Shown here: positions 15,930 through 25,556 of the stretch, piece by piece
How positions within the stretch are numbered: position 1 is the first letter of the stretch
Layout of the letters: every line of letters begins with the position of its first letter
From: Sphingomonas metalli
GTDB taxonomy: Bacteria; Pseudomonadota; Alphaproteobacteria; Sphingomonadales; Sphingomonadaceae
Direction of reading: 5' to 3'
Assembly: GCF_014641735.1 (NCBI RefSeq)
Contig: NZ_BMIH01000006.1
Location: 1-64,000, forward strand
Length of the DNA: 64,000 bases
Notes under the pieces: model-generated
Databases searched by the model: none
The model's input: only the letters and a program-made list of their open reading frames with translations
What the model was told of the DNA's origin: nothing
Translations under genes and position numbers: made by a program

Positions 15930-16361
15930 ATGCTGCCACTGATGCAGCCGGTCCCGCTCGCCGACGTGCCGCAGGGAACCGTTCTCCGCATCGTCGGCGC
16001 AGCAGGAGCCGGCTTTCCGAGCCCCGCCCAGGATTGGGAAGATGACGGGATAAGCCTGATCGAACTGCTCCGGCTCGATCGGGCGGCCAGTTTCGTGTTC
16101 CGGATCAGCGGCAGCAGCATGATCGAGGCCGGCATCCACGACAACGACGTGGTGGTCGTCGACCGCGATACCCGCCCCGTCGAGGGCCATATCGTGATCG
16201 CGATCGTCGATGGTGGCTTTGTCTGCCGCCAGCTCGTCCGGCGCTCCGGGGCCATGTTCCTGGAGGCGCGCAATAGCCGGCAATGCTATGAGGCGACCTC
16301 GGCCGAGGGTGTCGAAATCTGGGGTGTGGTGCGGACCGGCGTCCGCGACTACCGGCGCTAG
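15930..16361 (+). CDS. umuD: UmuD-like S24 peptidase-fold protein
   Basis: 143 residues. Cleavage site A27-G28 followed by F-P-S-P-A and catalytic Ser63 in S-G-S-S-M match UmuD C24-G25 and S60. The general-base lysine (K97 of E. coli UmuD) is replaced: the aligned D-G-G-F-V-C-R-Q-L has Arg100. Self-cleavage may therefore be lost or altered. Forms the accessory subunit of Pol V with UmuC, whose GTG starts 4 bases after the stop. SOS box upstream. Confidence 0.88.
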   Translation: MLPLMQPVPLADVPQGTVLRIVGAAGAGFPSPAQDWEDDGISLIELLRLDRAASFVFRISGSSMIEAGIHDNDVVVVDRDTRPVEGHIVIAIVDGGFVCRQLVRRSGAMFLEARNSRQCYEATSAEGVEIWGVVRTGVRDYRR

Positions 16362-16364
16362 CCG

Positions 16365-17627
16365 GTGTCGTGGGCAATCGTCGACGTCGCGAACTTCTAC
16401 GTCAGCGCGGAGCGGCTGTTCGACCCCTCGCTGCGCGGCGTGCCGGTCATCGTGCTGTCCAACAACGACGGGTGCGCCGTTGCGCGGAGCGAGGAAGCCA
16501 AGGCGCTGCACGTCCGAATGGGCGAGCCCGTTTTCAAAATCCGGGATCGGATCAAGCGTCACGGCATCCAGCTGCGATCCAGCAATTATGAGCTGTATGC
16601 AGACCTCAACCGCCGCTTCAACGCGGTCATCGCCGATCATTCCGACCTGGTGGAGATCTACTCGATCGACGAGAGCTTCTTCCGCTTGCCGGCACTGGCG
16701 AACGGGCTCGGCGATGTGGGAACGGCCCATCGGGTTCGCGAGGACATCGCCCGATCGGTCGGCCTGCCGACGAGGATCGGGCTCGGCCCGACCCGCACGC
16801 TGTCCAAGGTGGCAAACGCCCTCGCCAAGGCGACCGAGAAGGTCTGGGGCGGCGTGGTCGACTTGCACGACCTCGAACTGCGCCGGCGGCTGTTCGAGCA
16901 TTGGCCGGTGGGTGAGGTGTGGGGGATCGGGAGCGCACTCGAAGCGCGGCTTCGCCCCCTCGGCGTGAAAACCACGGCGGACCTGGCGGCGCTGCCGCCC
17001 GCGGTCGCGCGCGATATCGGAACGGTGGTGCTCGAACGCCTCGTGCGCGAACTGGGCGGGATCGAATGCGACGACTTCAAGGTTGCCCCCGAACCGCTCA
17101 AGGCGACGGCGGTTACGCGGCAGTTCGGGGAGCCTGTAACCGCGCTGCCCGAACTGCGCGAAGCCATGGCGCGACGCGCGGCGCGTGCGGCGGAGAAAAT
17201 CCGTGCGCAAGGGTTGGCGGCGAGCCGCCTGATCGCCTTCGCGCATGGCTCCCGATACAAGCCGAACCCGCCCTCCGCGTCGCGATCGGCACGCCTGTCG
17301 CCTCCGACCAACGACCCCCGTGTTATCGTCGGCATCGCGGGAAAGATGATGGAGACGATGTTCCAGCCCGGCGGGGTTTACACCAAGTGCGGCGTCCTGC
17401 TCGAAGACCTGTCCCCGGAAGGGCAGGGGCAAGCGGACCTGTTCGCGACGGCTGACCCCAAGGCACCCGGGCTTCTCGCCGCAATGGACGGGTTGAACGC
17501 CCGTTACGGTCGCAACACAGTCATCCTTGCGGCGCAGGGCTGTGGGGGGCGATCGTTCGACACCAAGCGGTCGCAGAAGAGCCCGGCCTGGACGACGCGC
17601 ATCGGGGAGATCCCGGTAGCTCGCTAG
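16365..17627 (+). CDS. umuC: UmuC, Y-family DNA polymerase V subunit
   Basis: 420 residues from GTG 16365. Catalytic acids are present: Asp7 in I-V-D-V-A-N-F-Y and Asp102-Glu103 in Y-S-I-D-E-S-F. HhH/thumb region around 185-200 (V-W-G-I-G-S), then little-finger domain. Performs error-prone translesion synthesis with UmuD'. Second gene of the SOS cassette; plasmid-borne umuDC homologues are common. Confidence 0.93.
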   Translation: MSWAIVDVANFYVSAERLFDPSLRGVPVIVLSNNDGCAVARSEEAKALHVRMGEPVFKIRDRIKRHGIQLRSSNYELYADLNRRFNAVIADHSDLVEIYSIDESFFRLPALANGLGDVGTAHRVREDIARSVGLPTRIGLGPTRTLSKVANALAKATEKVWGGVVDLHDLELRRRLFEHWPVGEVWGIGSALEARLRPLGVKTTADLAALPPAVARDIGTVVLERLVRELGGIECDDFKVAPEPLKATAVTRQFGEPVTALPELREAMARRAARAAEKIRAQGLAASRLIAFAHGSRYKPNPPSASRSARLSPPTNDPRVIVGIAGKMMETMFQPGGVYTKCGVLLEDLSPEGQGQADLFATADPKAPGLLAAMDGLNARYGRNTVILAAQGCGGRSFDTKRSQKSPAWTTRIGEIPVAR

Positions 17628-17660
17628 TCGGCGCGGACCGGATCGGTATATCGGGACGCC

Positions 17661-18293
17661 ATGTGTAATCGCGCCCGCATGTCGAATGAGCCCGAAACCC
17701 TATGGGGATCGGCCGCGAAGCTGTTTAGCGAGCGGCCCCGCGACAACCGGTTTGACCCGCGCGAGCTGCGCCCCAAGAGCCGCAACTATGTCATCCGCGA
17801 ACAGGGCGGGGAGCGAGCCTGGGACGTGATGACCTGGGACGTGCTCGGCGGGAAGGCGGCGTGGCCGATGACCAACGTGCGCCAGCTCGGCCTCCCGCAA
17901 TGGCGCAGGCTGGCAGAGAAGCCGGAGAACCGCTGTCTGGTGCCGTTGACCGAGTTCTGCGAGTTCACGCCCGACAAGCATGATCTGGGTGACGGCAAAC
18001 CACCGCTGAAGGGGGAGATGTGGTTCGGCGTGACCGATCAGCCTGTGTTCGCGGTCGCCGGTTTCTGGCAGCGTACCGAGGGCGGCAACGGCTTCACGAT
18101 GGTGACGTGCAACCCCAATTCGCTGGTGGCGCCGATCCACCCCAAGGCGATGATCACGATCCTTGAGCCGAGCGACATCGATACGTGGCTGCGCGGCTCC
18201 TATGACGAAATCGTTGGCCTGCAAAAACCCTACGATCCCGACCGGATGACGGTGCGCGGACCGGTGTTCCCGACCCGTCGTAACGAACGCTAA
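17661..18293 (+). CDS. SRAP-domain protein (HMCES/YedK family)
   Basis: 210 residues beginning M-C, the invariant catalytic Cys2 that forms a thiazolidine crosslink to abasic sites in single-stranded DNA. Other SRAP signatures: N-Y at 41-42 region, E-F-C-E-F (about 97-101) with the catalytic Glu, and I-H-P-K-A-M near 154 in place of the usual H-x-R-M-P. Protects abasic sites in ssDNA; being downstream of umuDC under one SOS box makes functional sense. Confidence 0.9.
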   Translation: MCNRARMSNEPETLWGSAAKLFSERPRDNRFDPRELRPKSRNYVIREQGGERAWDVMTWDVLGGKAAWPMTNVRQLGLPQWRRLAEKPENRCLVPLTEFCEFTPDKHDLGDGKPPLKGEMWFGVTDQPVFAVAGFWQRTEGGNGFTMVTCNPNSLVAPIHPKAMITILEPSDIDTWLRGSYDEIVGLQKPYDPDRMTVRGPVFPTRRNER

Positions 18294-18697
18294 CCGCTCG
18301 CGTTAGGGGCGAAAGCTTCCAGGATACGGCAGTCAGCCATCGTACCGCCGGCGCAGCTCGCGATCGCGCTGGCCAGTTCGCGACGGAGTGCGGTCAGGTC
18401 CGCGATCTTGCGGTCGATCTCTTCCAGGTGATGCGTGGCGAGCTTGTCTACGGTGCCGCAATCACGATCGCGCTGCGCGGCCAGGTTCAACAGCGCTCGC
18501 ACCTCGTCTAGTGAGAAGCCAAGATCGCGCGTGCGGCGGATGAAGCGCAGTCGCTCCAGATCCTCCGGACGGTAAGAGCGGTAGTTTCCATCCGTCCGCG
18601 CAGGGGGAGCGATGAGTCCAGCACGCTCGTAATAGCGGACGGTCTCCACCTTCGTGCCCGTTGCGGCCGCGAGCTTGCCGATCGTCAGTGCATTCAT
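18290..18697 (-). CDS. MerR-family metal regulator, CadR/ZntR-like
   Basis: 135 residues from ATG 18697 (ATG 18715 is also in frame). Winged HTH T-V-R-Y-Y-E-R-A-G-L-I, coiled coil, and metal ligands in R-D-C-G-T (Cys about 79 by ZntR numbering) and C-A-G-G-T-M-A-D-C near the C-terminus, the arrangement of divalent-metal MerR proteins such as ZntR, CadR and PbrR. Divergent from a CDF-type transporter with a 19-bp-spacer promoter between them. Stop overlaps the SRAP gene end by 4 bp (convergent). Confidence 0.85.
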   Translation of the reverse strand: MNALTIGKLAAATGTKVETVRYYERAGLIAPPARTDGNYRSYRPEDLERLRFIRRTRDLGFSLDEVRALLNLAAQRDRDCGTVDKLATHHLEEIDRKIADLTALRRELASAIASCAGGTMADCRILEAFAPNASG

Positions 18698-18700
18698 CTC

Positions 18701-18731
18701 TTGACCCTGTACCAACTACAGGGTCCATATA
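18701..18731 (+). promoter_or_regulatory. MerR-type promoter/operator for the CDF gene
   Basis: TTGACC (18701-18706), 19-bp spacer, CATATA (18726-18731). The spacer carries a dyad CCCTGTA (18705-18711), 5-base loop, TACAGGG (18717-18723). Long spacer plus centred dyad is the signature of MerR activation. Confidence 0.88.
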
Positions 18732-18766
18732 GGCCGTCGCATCGAATACTCGAAGGGCGACGACGC

Positions 18767-19387
18767 ATGGCTTGCAGCGATTGCTGCTCAGTTCCGGATC
18801 GCAGTGCGATCAACGATCCCGCGTATCGTCGCGCCCTCTGGATCGTCGTTCTACTCAACCTGGGTTTCGGCCTCATCGAGATCGTCGGCGGGTTTGTCGC
18901 CGACAGCCAAGCGCTCAAGGCCGATGCCCTCGACTTCATCGGTGATGGGACGATCTCGCTCTTCGGCCTGATCGCACTAGGGTGGACCGCGCAGGCCCGG
19001 TCGAGGATCGCGCTAGCACAGGGACTCTTTCTCGGCGCGCTCGGCTTAGGAGTGATCGGGTTCGCCGCTTGGCGCGCGCTCAACGCAGTGGCGCCAGAGG
19101 CCGAGCTGATGGGCGGGATCGGGGTGGTTGCCCTGATCGTCAATGTCAGTGCAGCGCTGGTTCTCTCTCGCTTCCGTGAAGGCGATGCCAATGTTCGGGC
19201 AATCTGGCTGTTCAGCCGCAACGATGCGGTCGCGAACATCGCGGTGATCGCGGCGGCCGCTTTGGTCGCGTGGACGGGGCAGGCGTGGCCCGACCTCGCC
19301 GTTGCCGGCGTTATCGCACTGCTGTTTCTACACTCGGCCTGGGAAATCACGCGCGGTGCCCTCGCCGAGATGGGTGAAAAAGGGTGA
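18767..19387 (+). CDS. CDF-like cation efflux transporter
   Basis: 206 residues, about six TM helices. Starts M-A-C-S-D-C-C, a cysteine cluster likely to bind metal. TM2 has D-A-L-D-F-I-G-D-G and TM5 R-N-D-A-V-A-N-I, positions of the metal-site acids and His in CDF proteins (here Asp/Asn-rich). Lacks the long cytoplasmic C-terminal domain, as in short CDF relatives. ATG 18767 preferred because upstream codons overlap the promoter. Probably exports a divalent metal sensed by the adjacent MerR. Confidence 0.82.
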   Translation: MACSDCCSVPDRSAINDPAYRRALWIVVLLNLGFGLIEIVGGFVADSQALKADALDFIGDGTISLFGLIALGWTAQARSRIALAQGLFLGALGLGVIGFAAWRALNAVAPEAELMGGIGVVALIVNVSAALVLSRFREGDANVRAIWLFSRNDAVANIAVIAAAALVAWTGQAWPDLAVAGVIALLFLHSAWEITRGALAEMGEKG

Positions 19388-19821
19388 CGGCGCTCGATCG
19401 GACCTCCGAGATCGCACGGGCACGCCGCAAGAGTGGATCTCGACGGCCGCGTCACCTCGGCACCGGAAAGGTGGGGCGGAAGGGCTGGCTTCGCGCGATG
19501 CTGCCCTTCGTCGCATGTCTGATGCTGGTGCTCGTCGGCTGGACCGGCACGGCGAACGCCGGCGGGAACGGCACGTGCATCGATGTCCCGCAGACCGAGA
19601 TGGCGATGCATGTCGCGGTAGACTGCGATCAGGTCCCCGCCGACGCGGACAAGAATTTCCCGCATCATCACGCCGCCTGCCACGGTCACTGTGTGGCGAC
19701 GCCGGGCGAGAGCCGCGTGGCCATCGCGCTGCCTCCAAGACCGGTCGGATTTACGCATGAAACGGCGCCGCTCTGGTTGTCGCACCAGGGCGATGCGGCG
19801 CTGCGACCACCACAGGCCTGA
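19384..19821 (+). CDS. Exported His/Cys-rich hypothetical protein before czcC
   Basis: 145 residues from GTG 19384, overlapping the CDF stop (GTGA). Arg/Lys-rich N-terminus, a hydrophobic segment about 39-59 (L-P-F-V-A-C-L-M-L-V-L-V-G-W), then a periplasmic part with C-I-D, D-C-D and H-H-H-A-A-C-H-G-H-C, a likely metal site. No named family. Translational overlap with the transporter and position before czcCBA suggest a metal-binding accessory protein. Confidence 0.6.
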   Translation: MTALDRTSEIARARRKSGSRRPRHLGTGKVGRKGWLRAMLPFVACLMLVLVGWTGTANAGGNGTCIDVPQTEMAMHVAVDCDQVPADADKNFPHHHAACHGHCVATPGESRVAIALPPRPVGFTHETAPLWLSHQGDAALRPPQA

Positions 19822-19870
19822 CGCGCGGGCGCTCAGGCGCCCTGACCCCCGTTCGTCAGGAGCATTTGGA

Positions 19871-21133
19871 ATGAAACGCGTGATGGCGGCCGTCCTGGCC
19901 GCGACAGCCTGTGCGGCGATCTCGTCGGCACAGGCACAGGACACCGAGGCGGCGGCACCGTCATTGACCCTCGACGAAGCGCTTGCCGCGGCAGGCGCCG
20001 TGTCGCCCGCGATCGAGGCCTCCCGATCCGGGATCAAGGCGGCCGAGGCGCAGCGTGCGGTCGCGGGCCTGCGGCCCAATCCCTCGCTCGACGCCATGAC
20101 CGAGAATGTCGCCGGGACCGGCATGTACCGTGGGCTGCGCTCGTCCGAAACAACGGTCGGGCTCTCCCTGCCGCTCGAACTTGGCGGCAAGCGATCGGCC
20201 CGGGTCGCCGTCGCCGAAGCGCAGCTCGACCGCGCATCGCTCGATGCGGCGATCGCTCAAGCCGACCTTCGGCTGCGCGTGACGCAAGCTTATAACGATG
20301 CCGTGGCAGGCCAGCGCCGCGCCGCGACAGCCCGCGAGCAGGTGGGGATCGCGGCCGAGGTGCTGCGCGCCGCCCGGGTCCGCGTCGCGGCAGGGCGCGC
20401 GTCACCGCTCGAAGAGCAGCGCGCCGACGTCGCCCGGCTCAATGCCGAAGGGGCGGCCGAGCGGGCAGAACGCTCGGCGCAGGTCGCGCTCGGCAACCTC
20501 GCCCGGCTGATCGGGCGCGGTGCCTCGACCCTCGACGCCGCCTGGTTCGCGCGGATCGAAGGCGCGGGGCCACGTCTGCCGGTCCGCAGTGAAGGCAGCC
20601 TGGCCGCTGCGGCCGCACAGGCGGACCTCACGACCGCTACGGCGCAGGTTCGGCTCGCCCGAAGCCAGCGCATACCCGATGTGACGGTCAGCGCGTCGGC
20701 GCGCCGGCTGGAAGCGACCAACGACACGGCTGCGGTATTCGGCGTCTCCGTCCCGCTGCCGCTGTTCAACAACGGCCGCGCCGCGGTAGACCTGGCCTCG
20801 GCACAGCGCAGCCAAGCCGATGCACAACGCCGGGTCGCGCTGCTCGACGCCGAACAGGCCATCGCATCCGCTGAAGCCGACGTTGCCAACGCCGCCACCA
20901 CCGCGCGCAACGCTACGGGGCCGACGCTCGCCGCGGCGCAGGAAGCCGCCCGGATCGCCCGGATCGGCTACCGTGAGGGCAAATTCGGGCAGTTGGACCT
21001 CCTCGAGGCGGAGCGCACGCTCGCCGACACCCGCGCGGCCGCGATCGACGCACTCGCAGCCTACCATGACGCACAGGCCCGGCTCGAGCGGCTCGCCGCC
21101 CCGGCGCCTACCGACGCGAAGGACGCACGATGA
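19871..21133 (+). CDS. czcC: CzcC-like outer-membrane efflux protein
   Basis: 420 residues. Signal peptide (V-M-A-A-V-L-A-A-T-A-C-A-A-I-S-S-A-Q-A), then two TolC-type repeats (L-T-L-D-E-A-L-A-A-A, long coiled coils, P-L-P-L-F-N-N-G). ATG 19871 follows an AGGAG site. Outer-membrane channel of the tripartite RND pump; its last codons overlap the start of the adaptor gene. Confidence 0.9.
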   Translation: MKRVMAAVLAATACAAISSAQAQDTEAAAPSLTLDEALAAAGAVSPAIEASRSGIKAAEAQRAVAGLRPNPSLDAMTENVAGTGMYRGLRSSETTVGLSLPLELGGKRSARVAVAEAQLDRASLDAAIAQADLRLRVTQAYNDAVAGQRRAATAREQVGIAAEVLRAARVRVAAGRASPLEEQRADVARLNAEGAAERAERSAQVALGNLARLIGRGASTLDAAWFARIEGAGPRLPVRSEGSLAAAAAQADLTTATAQVRLARSQRIPDVTVSASARRLEATNDTAAVFGVSVPLPLFNNGRAAVDLASAQRSQADAQRRVALLDAEQAIASAEADVANAATTARNATGPTLAAAQEAARIARIGYREGKFGQLDLLEAERTLADTRAAAIDALAAYHDAQARLERLAAPAPTDAKDAR

Positions 21134-22293
21134 AGAACAATCACGCGCGGATGCTGCTGTCCGCATTGCTTCCACTCGCGCTCGTCGCCTGCGGCGGGGG
21201 CGAGAAGAAGGCCGACGACATGGCCGACATGGAAGGGGTGGAGAAGGGCGAGGGGGGCGAGAAGAAGGCCGACAAGGACGCGGTGACGCTCTCCGCGCGA
21301 CAGATTGCCGATGCTGGCATCGAGGTCGGGCGTCCCACCATTGGCGGCGTCGCGGGCGCAATTGAGCTGCCCGCGCTCGTCCAAGGCGATCCTCAGGGCG
21401 TCCAAGTGGTCTCCGCGACGATTGGCGGGCGCCTCGTCGCGCTCACCCGCAATCTCGGCCAGTCCGTCAGGCAGGGCGATCCCATCGCGGTGATCGAGAG
21501 CCGCGAAGCCGCCTCGCTGAAGGCGGAGGTGGAAGCTGCCCGCGCGCGCGCCGCGCTCGCGCAATCGAACCTCCGGCGCGAGCAGCGACTGTTCGCCGAG
21601 CGCGTGTCGCCCGAGCAGGATCTGGTCGCGGCCCGCACCGCGGCGACCGAAGCCAATATCGCGCTGCGCCTGGCGCAGCAGCAGCTCGGCGCGACGGGGG
21701 GCGGGGGTGGTGCGCTCAATCGCATCGCCATGCGCTCGCCGATCTCGGGGCAGGTGATCGCGCGTCCCGCGGTGCTCGGCCAGACGGTCGATGCAAATGC
21801 CGAGCTATACCGGGTGGCGAACCTGTCGCGCGTGACGATCGCGGCATCGGTGTCGCCGGCGGATGCCGGTCGCATCCGGCCCGGGACGCGCGTCGAGGTG
21901 ACGGCTGCCGGTCGTCGGCAGGAAGGCCGGGTCTCGTTCGTCTCGCCGGCGCTCGATGAGAGCACCCGCCTCGTCCAGGTCATCGCCACGCTCGACAATG
22001 GCGGGGGTACGTGGCGCGTGGGCGAACCGGTCACCGCGAGCTTCATGCTCCCCGCGACCGGAGACCGGAGCATCGCGGTGCCGTCGACGGCGGTGCAGAG
22101 CGTCGAGAACCGCACGGTCGTCTTCGTCCGAACGCCGACCGGCTTTCGCGCCGTGCCGGTTACGACGGGTCGCCGCAACGGCGACCAGGTCATCATCAGC
22201 TCCGGCCTGACCGGCCAGGAGCAGATCGCCACCACGAACTCGTTCACCCTGAAAGCCGAACTCGGCAAGGGTGGCGAGATGGACATGGACTGA
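21130..22293 (+). CDS. czcB: CzcB-like RND periplasmic adaptor lipoprotein
   Basis: 387 residues. Lipobox L-A-L-V-A-C near residue 20, then an acidic, Met/Lys-rich linker (E-K-K-A-D-D-M-A-D-M-E-G) that may bind metal. Barrel-sandwich/lipoyl halves (V-V-S-A-T-I-G-G-R-L; S-P-I-S-G-Q-V-I) flank a coiled coil. Starts by ATGA overlap with czcC. Tail G-E-M-D-M-D. Connects CzcA to CzcC. Confidence 0.92.
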   Translation: MKNNHARMLLSALLPLALVACGGGEKKADDMADMEGVEKGEGGEKKADKDAVTLSARQIADAGIEVGRPTIGGVAGAIELPALVQGDPQGVQVVSATIGGRLVALTRNLGQSVRQGDPIAVIESREAASLKAEVEAARARAALAQSNLRREQRLFAERVSPEQDLVAARTAATEANIALRLAQQQLGATGGGGGALNRIAMRSPISGQVIARPAVLGQTVDANAELYRVANLSRVTIAASVSPADAGRIRPGTRVEVTAAGRRQEGRVSFVSPALDESTRLVQVIATLDNGGGTWRVGEPVTASFMLPATGDRSIAVPSTAVQSVENRTVVFVRTPTGFRAVPVTTGRRNGDQVIISSGLTGQEQIATTNSFTLKAELGKGGEMDMD

Positions 22294-22297
22294 GCCC

Positions 22298-25200
22298 ATG
22301 ATCTCCCGCCTCGTCACCTTCTCGGTCGAGCGGCGCTGGCTCGTCCTGCTGCTCACCCTCGTCGCCGCGCTTGCGGGCGTTTTCGCTCTTCAGCGCCTTC
22401 CCATCGACGCCGTGCCCGACATCACCAACAACCAGGTTCAGGTGAATGTGCTGGCGCCCTCGCTGTCGCCCGATCAGATCGAGCGGCAGGTCTCCTTCAC
22501 CATCGAAACCTCGCTGAAGGGCATTCCGGGGCTCGCCTATACGCGCTCGCTCAACCGCAATGGCTTTGCCCAGATCACGGCCGTCTTCACCGATGCGACC
22601 GATATCTATTTCGCCCGCCAGCAGGTCGCGGAGCGGATGCGGATGGCCGAGGATCGCCTCCCGCAGGGTGTCATGCCCGAGATGGGTCCGATCGCCACTG
22701 GTCTCGGCGACATCTTCATGTGGACGGTGGAGTTTCAGGAACGCAACCATGTGAAGCACCGCGATGGTGAGCCGGGGCTCCAGCGCGACGGCAGCTACAT
22801 CACGCCGGCAGGCGAGCACCTTGTCGATGAGCGGGATAAGGCGACCTTCCTCCACACCGTCCAGGAATGGATCGTCGCGCCGCAGCTCCGCGGCACGGAA
22901 GGCGTCGCGGGCGTCGACTCGCTAGGTGGTTTCGACCGTGAATACCTGGTCACTCCGGACCTGCAGCGCCTGGCCTCGATGCGGCTCAGCGTCCAGGACC
23001 TCGCAACCGCACTCGAACGCAGCAACACGAGTATCGGCGCGGGCACAATCAATCGAAACGGCGAAGGGCTGTTCGTCCGCTCGGATGCGCGGGTGCGGAC
23101 GGCCGACGAGCTGTCGCGCACCGTGGTCGCGACACGCGAGGGGGTGCCCGTCCTGCTCAGCCAGGTTGCGACCGTGAAGGCGGGCCAGGGTATCCGCACC
23201 GGCTCGGCATCCGAAAACGGCCACGAGGTCGTGGTCGGTACTGCCGTGATGCGGATCGGTGGGAACAGCCGCACCGTCGCGACCGATGTCGGCGAACGAC
23301 TACAGGAAGTCGGCCGGTCGCTGCCGACCGACATCGTGGTCAAGCCGGTGCTGGACCGCACCCGCCTCGTCGACTCCACGATCACGACCGTGGCGCGCAA
23401 TCTCGCCGAAGGGGCGGTGCTGGTCATCGTGGTGCTGTTCGCGCTGCTCGGCAACTTCCGGGCGGCGCTCATCGCGGCCATGGTAATCCCCATCACCATG
23501 CTGCTCACCGCCACCGGCATGCTGCGCGCTGGTGTGTCCGCCAATCTGATGAGCCTCGGCGCACTCGACTTCGGCCTGATCGTCGACGGTGCGGTCATCA
23601 TCGTCGAGAATGCGCTGCGTCATCTCGGTCACCGGCAGCACGAGGCTGGTGGGCTTCTGCCGCTCAAGGAGCGGCTGGCGATCGTCGCGGCTTCGGCCAG
23701 GGAGATGATCCGCCCGTCGGTCTACGGCCAAGCGATCATCATCCTCGTCTACGCGCCGCTGCTCACCTTCTCGGGGGTCGAGGGCAAGATGTTCGAGCCG
23801 ATGGCGCTCACCGTCATCATCGCGCTCATCTTCGCGTTCGTGCTGTCGCTCACCTTCGTGCCGGCCGCCATCGCGGCGTTCCTGGCGGGCAAGGTCGAGG
23901 AGAAGGAGAGCCAGATCGTGGTCTGGCTGAGGCGCCGCTACGAACCGGGCCTCGATGCCGCGATGCGCCGCCCGAGCATCACCGTGGGCGGTGCGCTCGG
24001 GGCGGTCGCGCTGGCCGCGCTCGCGTTCACGACCTTGGGGCAGGAGTTCCTGCCGCAGCTCGACGAGGGGAACATCCTCGTTCAGGCCTGGCGCCCGCCC
24101 GGCACGTCGGTCGAGCAGAGCCAGCGCATGCAATTCGCGGTCGAGAAGACGATCAGCCGAGAACCCGAAGTGCAGTACGCCTTCTCGCGGACGGGTACGT
24201 CCGAGATCGCCAGCGATCCGATGCCGCCCAACGCGACCGATACCTTCGTGATGCTCAAGCCGCGCAATGAGTGGCCTGACCCGAACTTGCCCAAGGTGGA
24301 CCTGGTCGAGCGGATCGAGAAGAAGGTCTCGACCATTCCGGGGAACGGCTACGAGATCACCCAGCCCATCCAGATGCGCTTCAACGAGCTGATCGCCGGC
24401 GTGCGTGGCGACATCGCGGTGAAGGTGTTCGGCGACGACTTCGGCAGCATGAACGCGACCGCACAGCAGATCGCCGAGGTGCTCCGCAAGGTGCCCGGCG
24501 CGGCCGATGTCCGCGTCGAGCAAACCGAGGGGCTGCCGCTCCTCGACATCCGCCCCAACCGGGACGCGATGGCCCGGGTCGGGGTCTCGGCCGGCGACGT
24601 CCAGGACGTCGTCGCGGCGACGGTCGGCGGCAAACAGGCGGGCATGATCTTCGAAGGCGACGCCCGCTTTCCCGTCGTTATCCGTCTCGGCGAGACCGCG
24701 CGCGCCGATCTGCAAACACTCGGCCAGATCCCCGTGCCGACCGCCAACGGGTCGTTCGTGCCGCTGTCGTCCGTGGCCGACATCGGCATCGGCGACGGGC
24801 CGAACCAGATCAGCCGCGAGAACGGCAAGCGCCGTGTCGTCGTCCAGGCCAATGTACGCGGACGCGACGTCGCCGGTGTGGTTGAGGAGGCCCAGGCCAA
24901 GATCGCGGCACAGGTCGCGTTGCCGGCCGGCACCTACCTGACCTGGGGCGGCCAGTTCGAGAACCTTGCCAGCGCCCGGTCGCGGCTCGCGATCGTGGTG
25001 CCGATCTGCTTCGCGGTCATCATGCTGCTGCTCTACGGGGCGCTCGGCTCCGTGCGGGATGCTGCGCTGGTCTTTACCGGCGTGCCGCTGGCGCTGGTCG
25101 GCGGCATCCTGGCGCTGGTGCTCAGGGGCATGCCATTCTCAATCTCCGCCGCGGTGGGCTTCATCGCCTTGTCCGGGGTCGCGGTGCTGAACGGGCTGGT

Positions 25201-25522
25201 GATGGTCTCATCCATCCACGACCTGATGCGCCAAGGCATGGACCGCGCCCGGGCCGCGCGAGAAGGGGCGCTCCTCCGGTTGCGGCCCGTTGCCATGACC
25301 GCACTCGTCGCGAGCCTCGGCTTCGTACCGATGGCGCTCGGGCACGGCGCAGGGGCGGAGGTCCAGAAGCCGCTTGCTACGGTGGTGATCGGCGGGCTGA
25401 TCTCGGCGACGCTGCTGACGCTGTTCGTGCTGCCGACGCTCTATGCCCGCTTCGGTGGGTGGCGTGCGACCGACATGGCCTCCGAGACGGCGGGCACGTT
25501 GTCCCCGACCGCGCACGCATGA
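22298..25522 (+). CDS. czcA: CzcA-type heavy-metal RND efflux pump
   Basis: 1074 residues with the 12-TM RND layout. TM4 motif D-F-G-x3-D-G-A-x3-V-E-N at 424-438 is the HME1 signature of Co/Zn/Cd pumps, not the HME4 type of Cu/Ag pumps. ATG 22298 is four bases after the adaptor stop; the in-frame ATG at 22271 would overlap czcB. Proton-driven export of divalent cations from periplasm or cytosol through CzcB/CzcC. Confidence 0.95.
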   Translation: MISRLVTFSVERRWLVLLLTLVAALAGVFALQRLPIDAVPDITNNQVQVNVLAPSLSPDQIERQVSFTIETSLKGIPGLAYTRSLNRNGFAQITAVFTDATDIYFARQQVAERMRMAEDRLPQGVMPEMGPIATGLGDIFMWTVEFQERNHVKHRDGEPGLQRDGSYITPAGEHLVDERDKATFLHTVQEWIVAPQLRGTEGVAGVDSLGGFDREYLVTPDLQRLASMRLSVQDLATALERSNTSIGAGTINRNGEGLFVRSDARVRTADELSRTVVATREGVPVLLSQVATVKAGQGIRTGSASENGHEVVVGTAVMRIGGNSRTVATDVGERLQEVGRSLPTDIVVKPVLDRTRLVDSTITTVARNLAEGAVLVIVVLFALLGNFRAALIAAMVIPITMLLTATGMLRAGVSANLMSLGALDFGLIVDGAVIIVENALRHLGHRQHEAGGLLPLKERLAIVAASAREMIRPSVYGQAIIILVYAPLLTFSGVEGKMFEPMALTVIIALIFAFVLSLTFVPAAIAAFLAGKVEEKESQIVVWLRRRYEPGLDAAMRRPSITVGGALGAVALAALAFTTLGQEFLPQLDEGNILVQAWRPPGTSVEQSQRMQFAVEKTISREPEVQYAFSRTGTSEIASDPMPPNATDTFVMLKPRNEWPDPNLPKVDLVERIEKKVSTIPGNGYEITQPIQMRFNELIAGVRGDIAVKVFGDDFGSMNATAQQIAEVLRKVPGAADVRVEQTEGLPLLDIRPNRDAMARVGVSAGDVQDVVAATVGGKQAGMIFEGDARFPVVIRLGETARADLQTLGQIPVPTANGSFVPLSSVADIGIGDGPNQISRENGKRRVVVQANVRGRDVAGVVEEAQAKIAAQVALPAGTYLTWGGQFENLASARSRLAIVVPICFAVIMLLLYGALGSVRDAALVFTGVPLALVGGILALVLRGMPFSISAAVGFIALSGVAVLNGLVMVSSIHDLMRQGMDRARAAREGALLRLRPVAMTALVASLGFVPMALGHGAGAEVQKPLATVVIGGLISATLLTLFVLPTLYARFGGWRATDMASETAGTLSPTAHA

Positions 25523-25526
25523 GCCA

Positions 25527-25544
25527 CGCCCGCGATCGCGGGCG
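25527..25544. terminator. GC palindrome between convergent czcA and fic genes
   Basis: Perfect 18-bp palindrome CGCCCGCGATCGCGGGCG in the 34-base gap between two convergent genes. Possible bidirectional terminator, but without T-runs. Confidence 0.4.
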
Positions 25545-25556
25545 GACGCACCCTCT

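Noticed and set aside
15906..17432. 508-codon minus-strand frame over umuDC
   Set aside because: Shadow; umuD and umuC motifs are on the plus strand with an SOS box.
23300..24715. 471-codon minus-strand frame inside czcA
   Set aside because: Asp/His/Arg-rich shadow of the RND pump gene.
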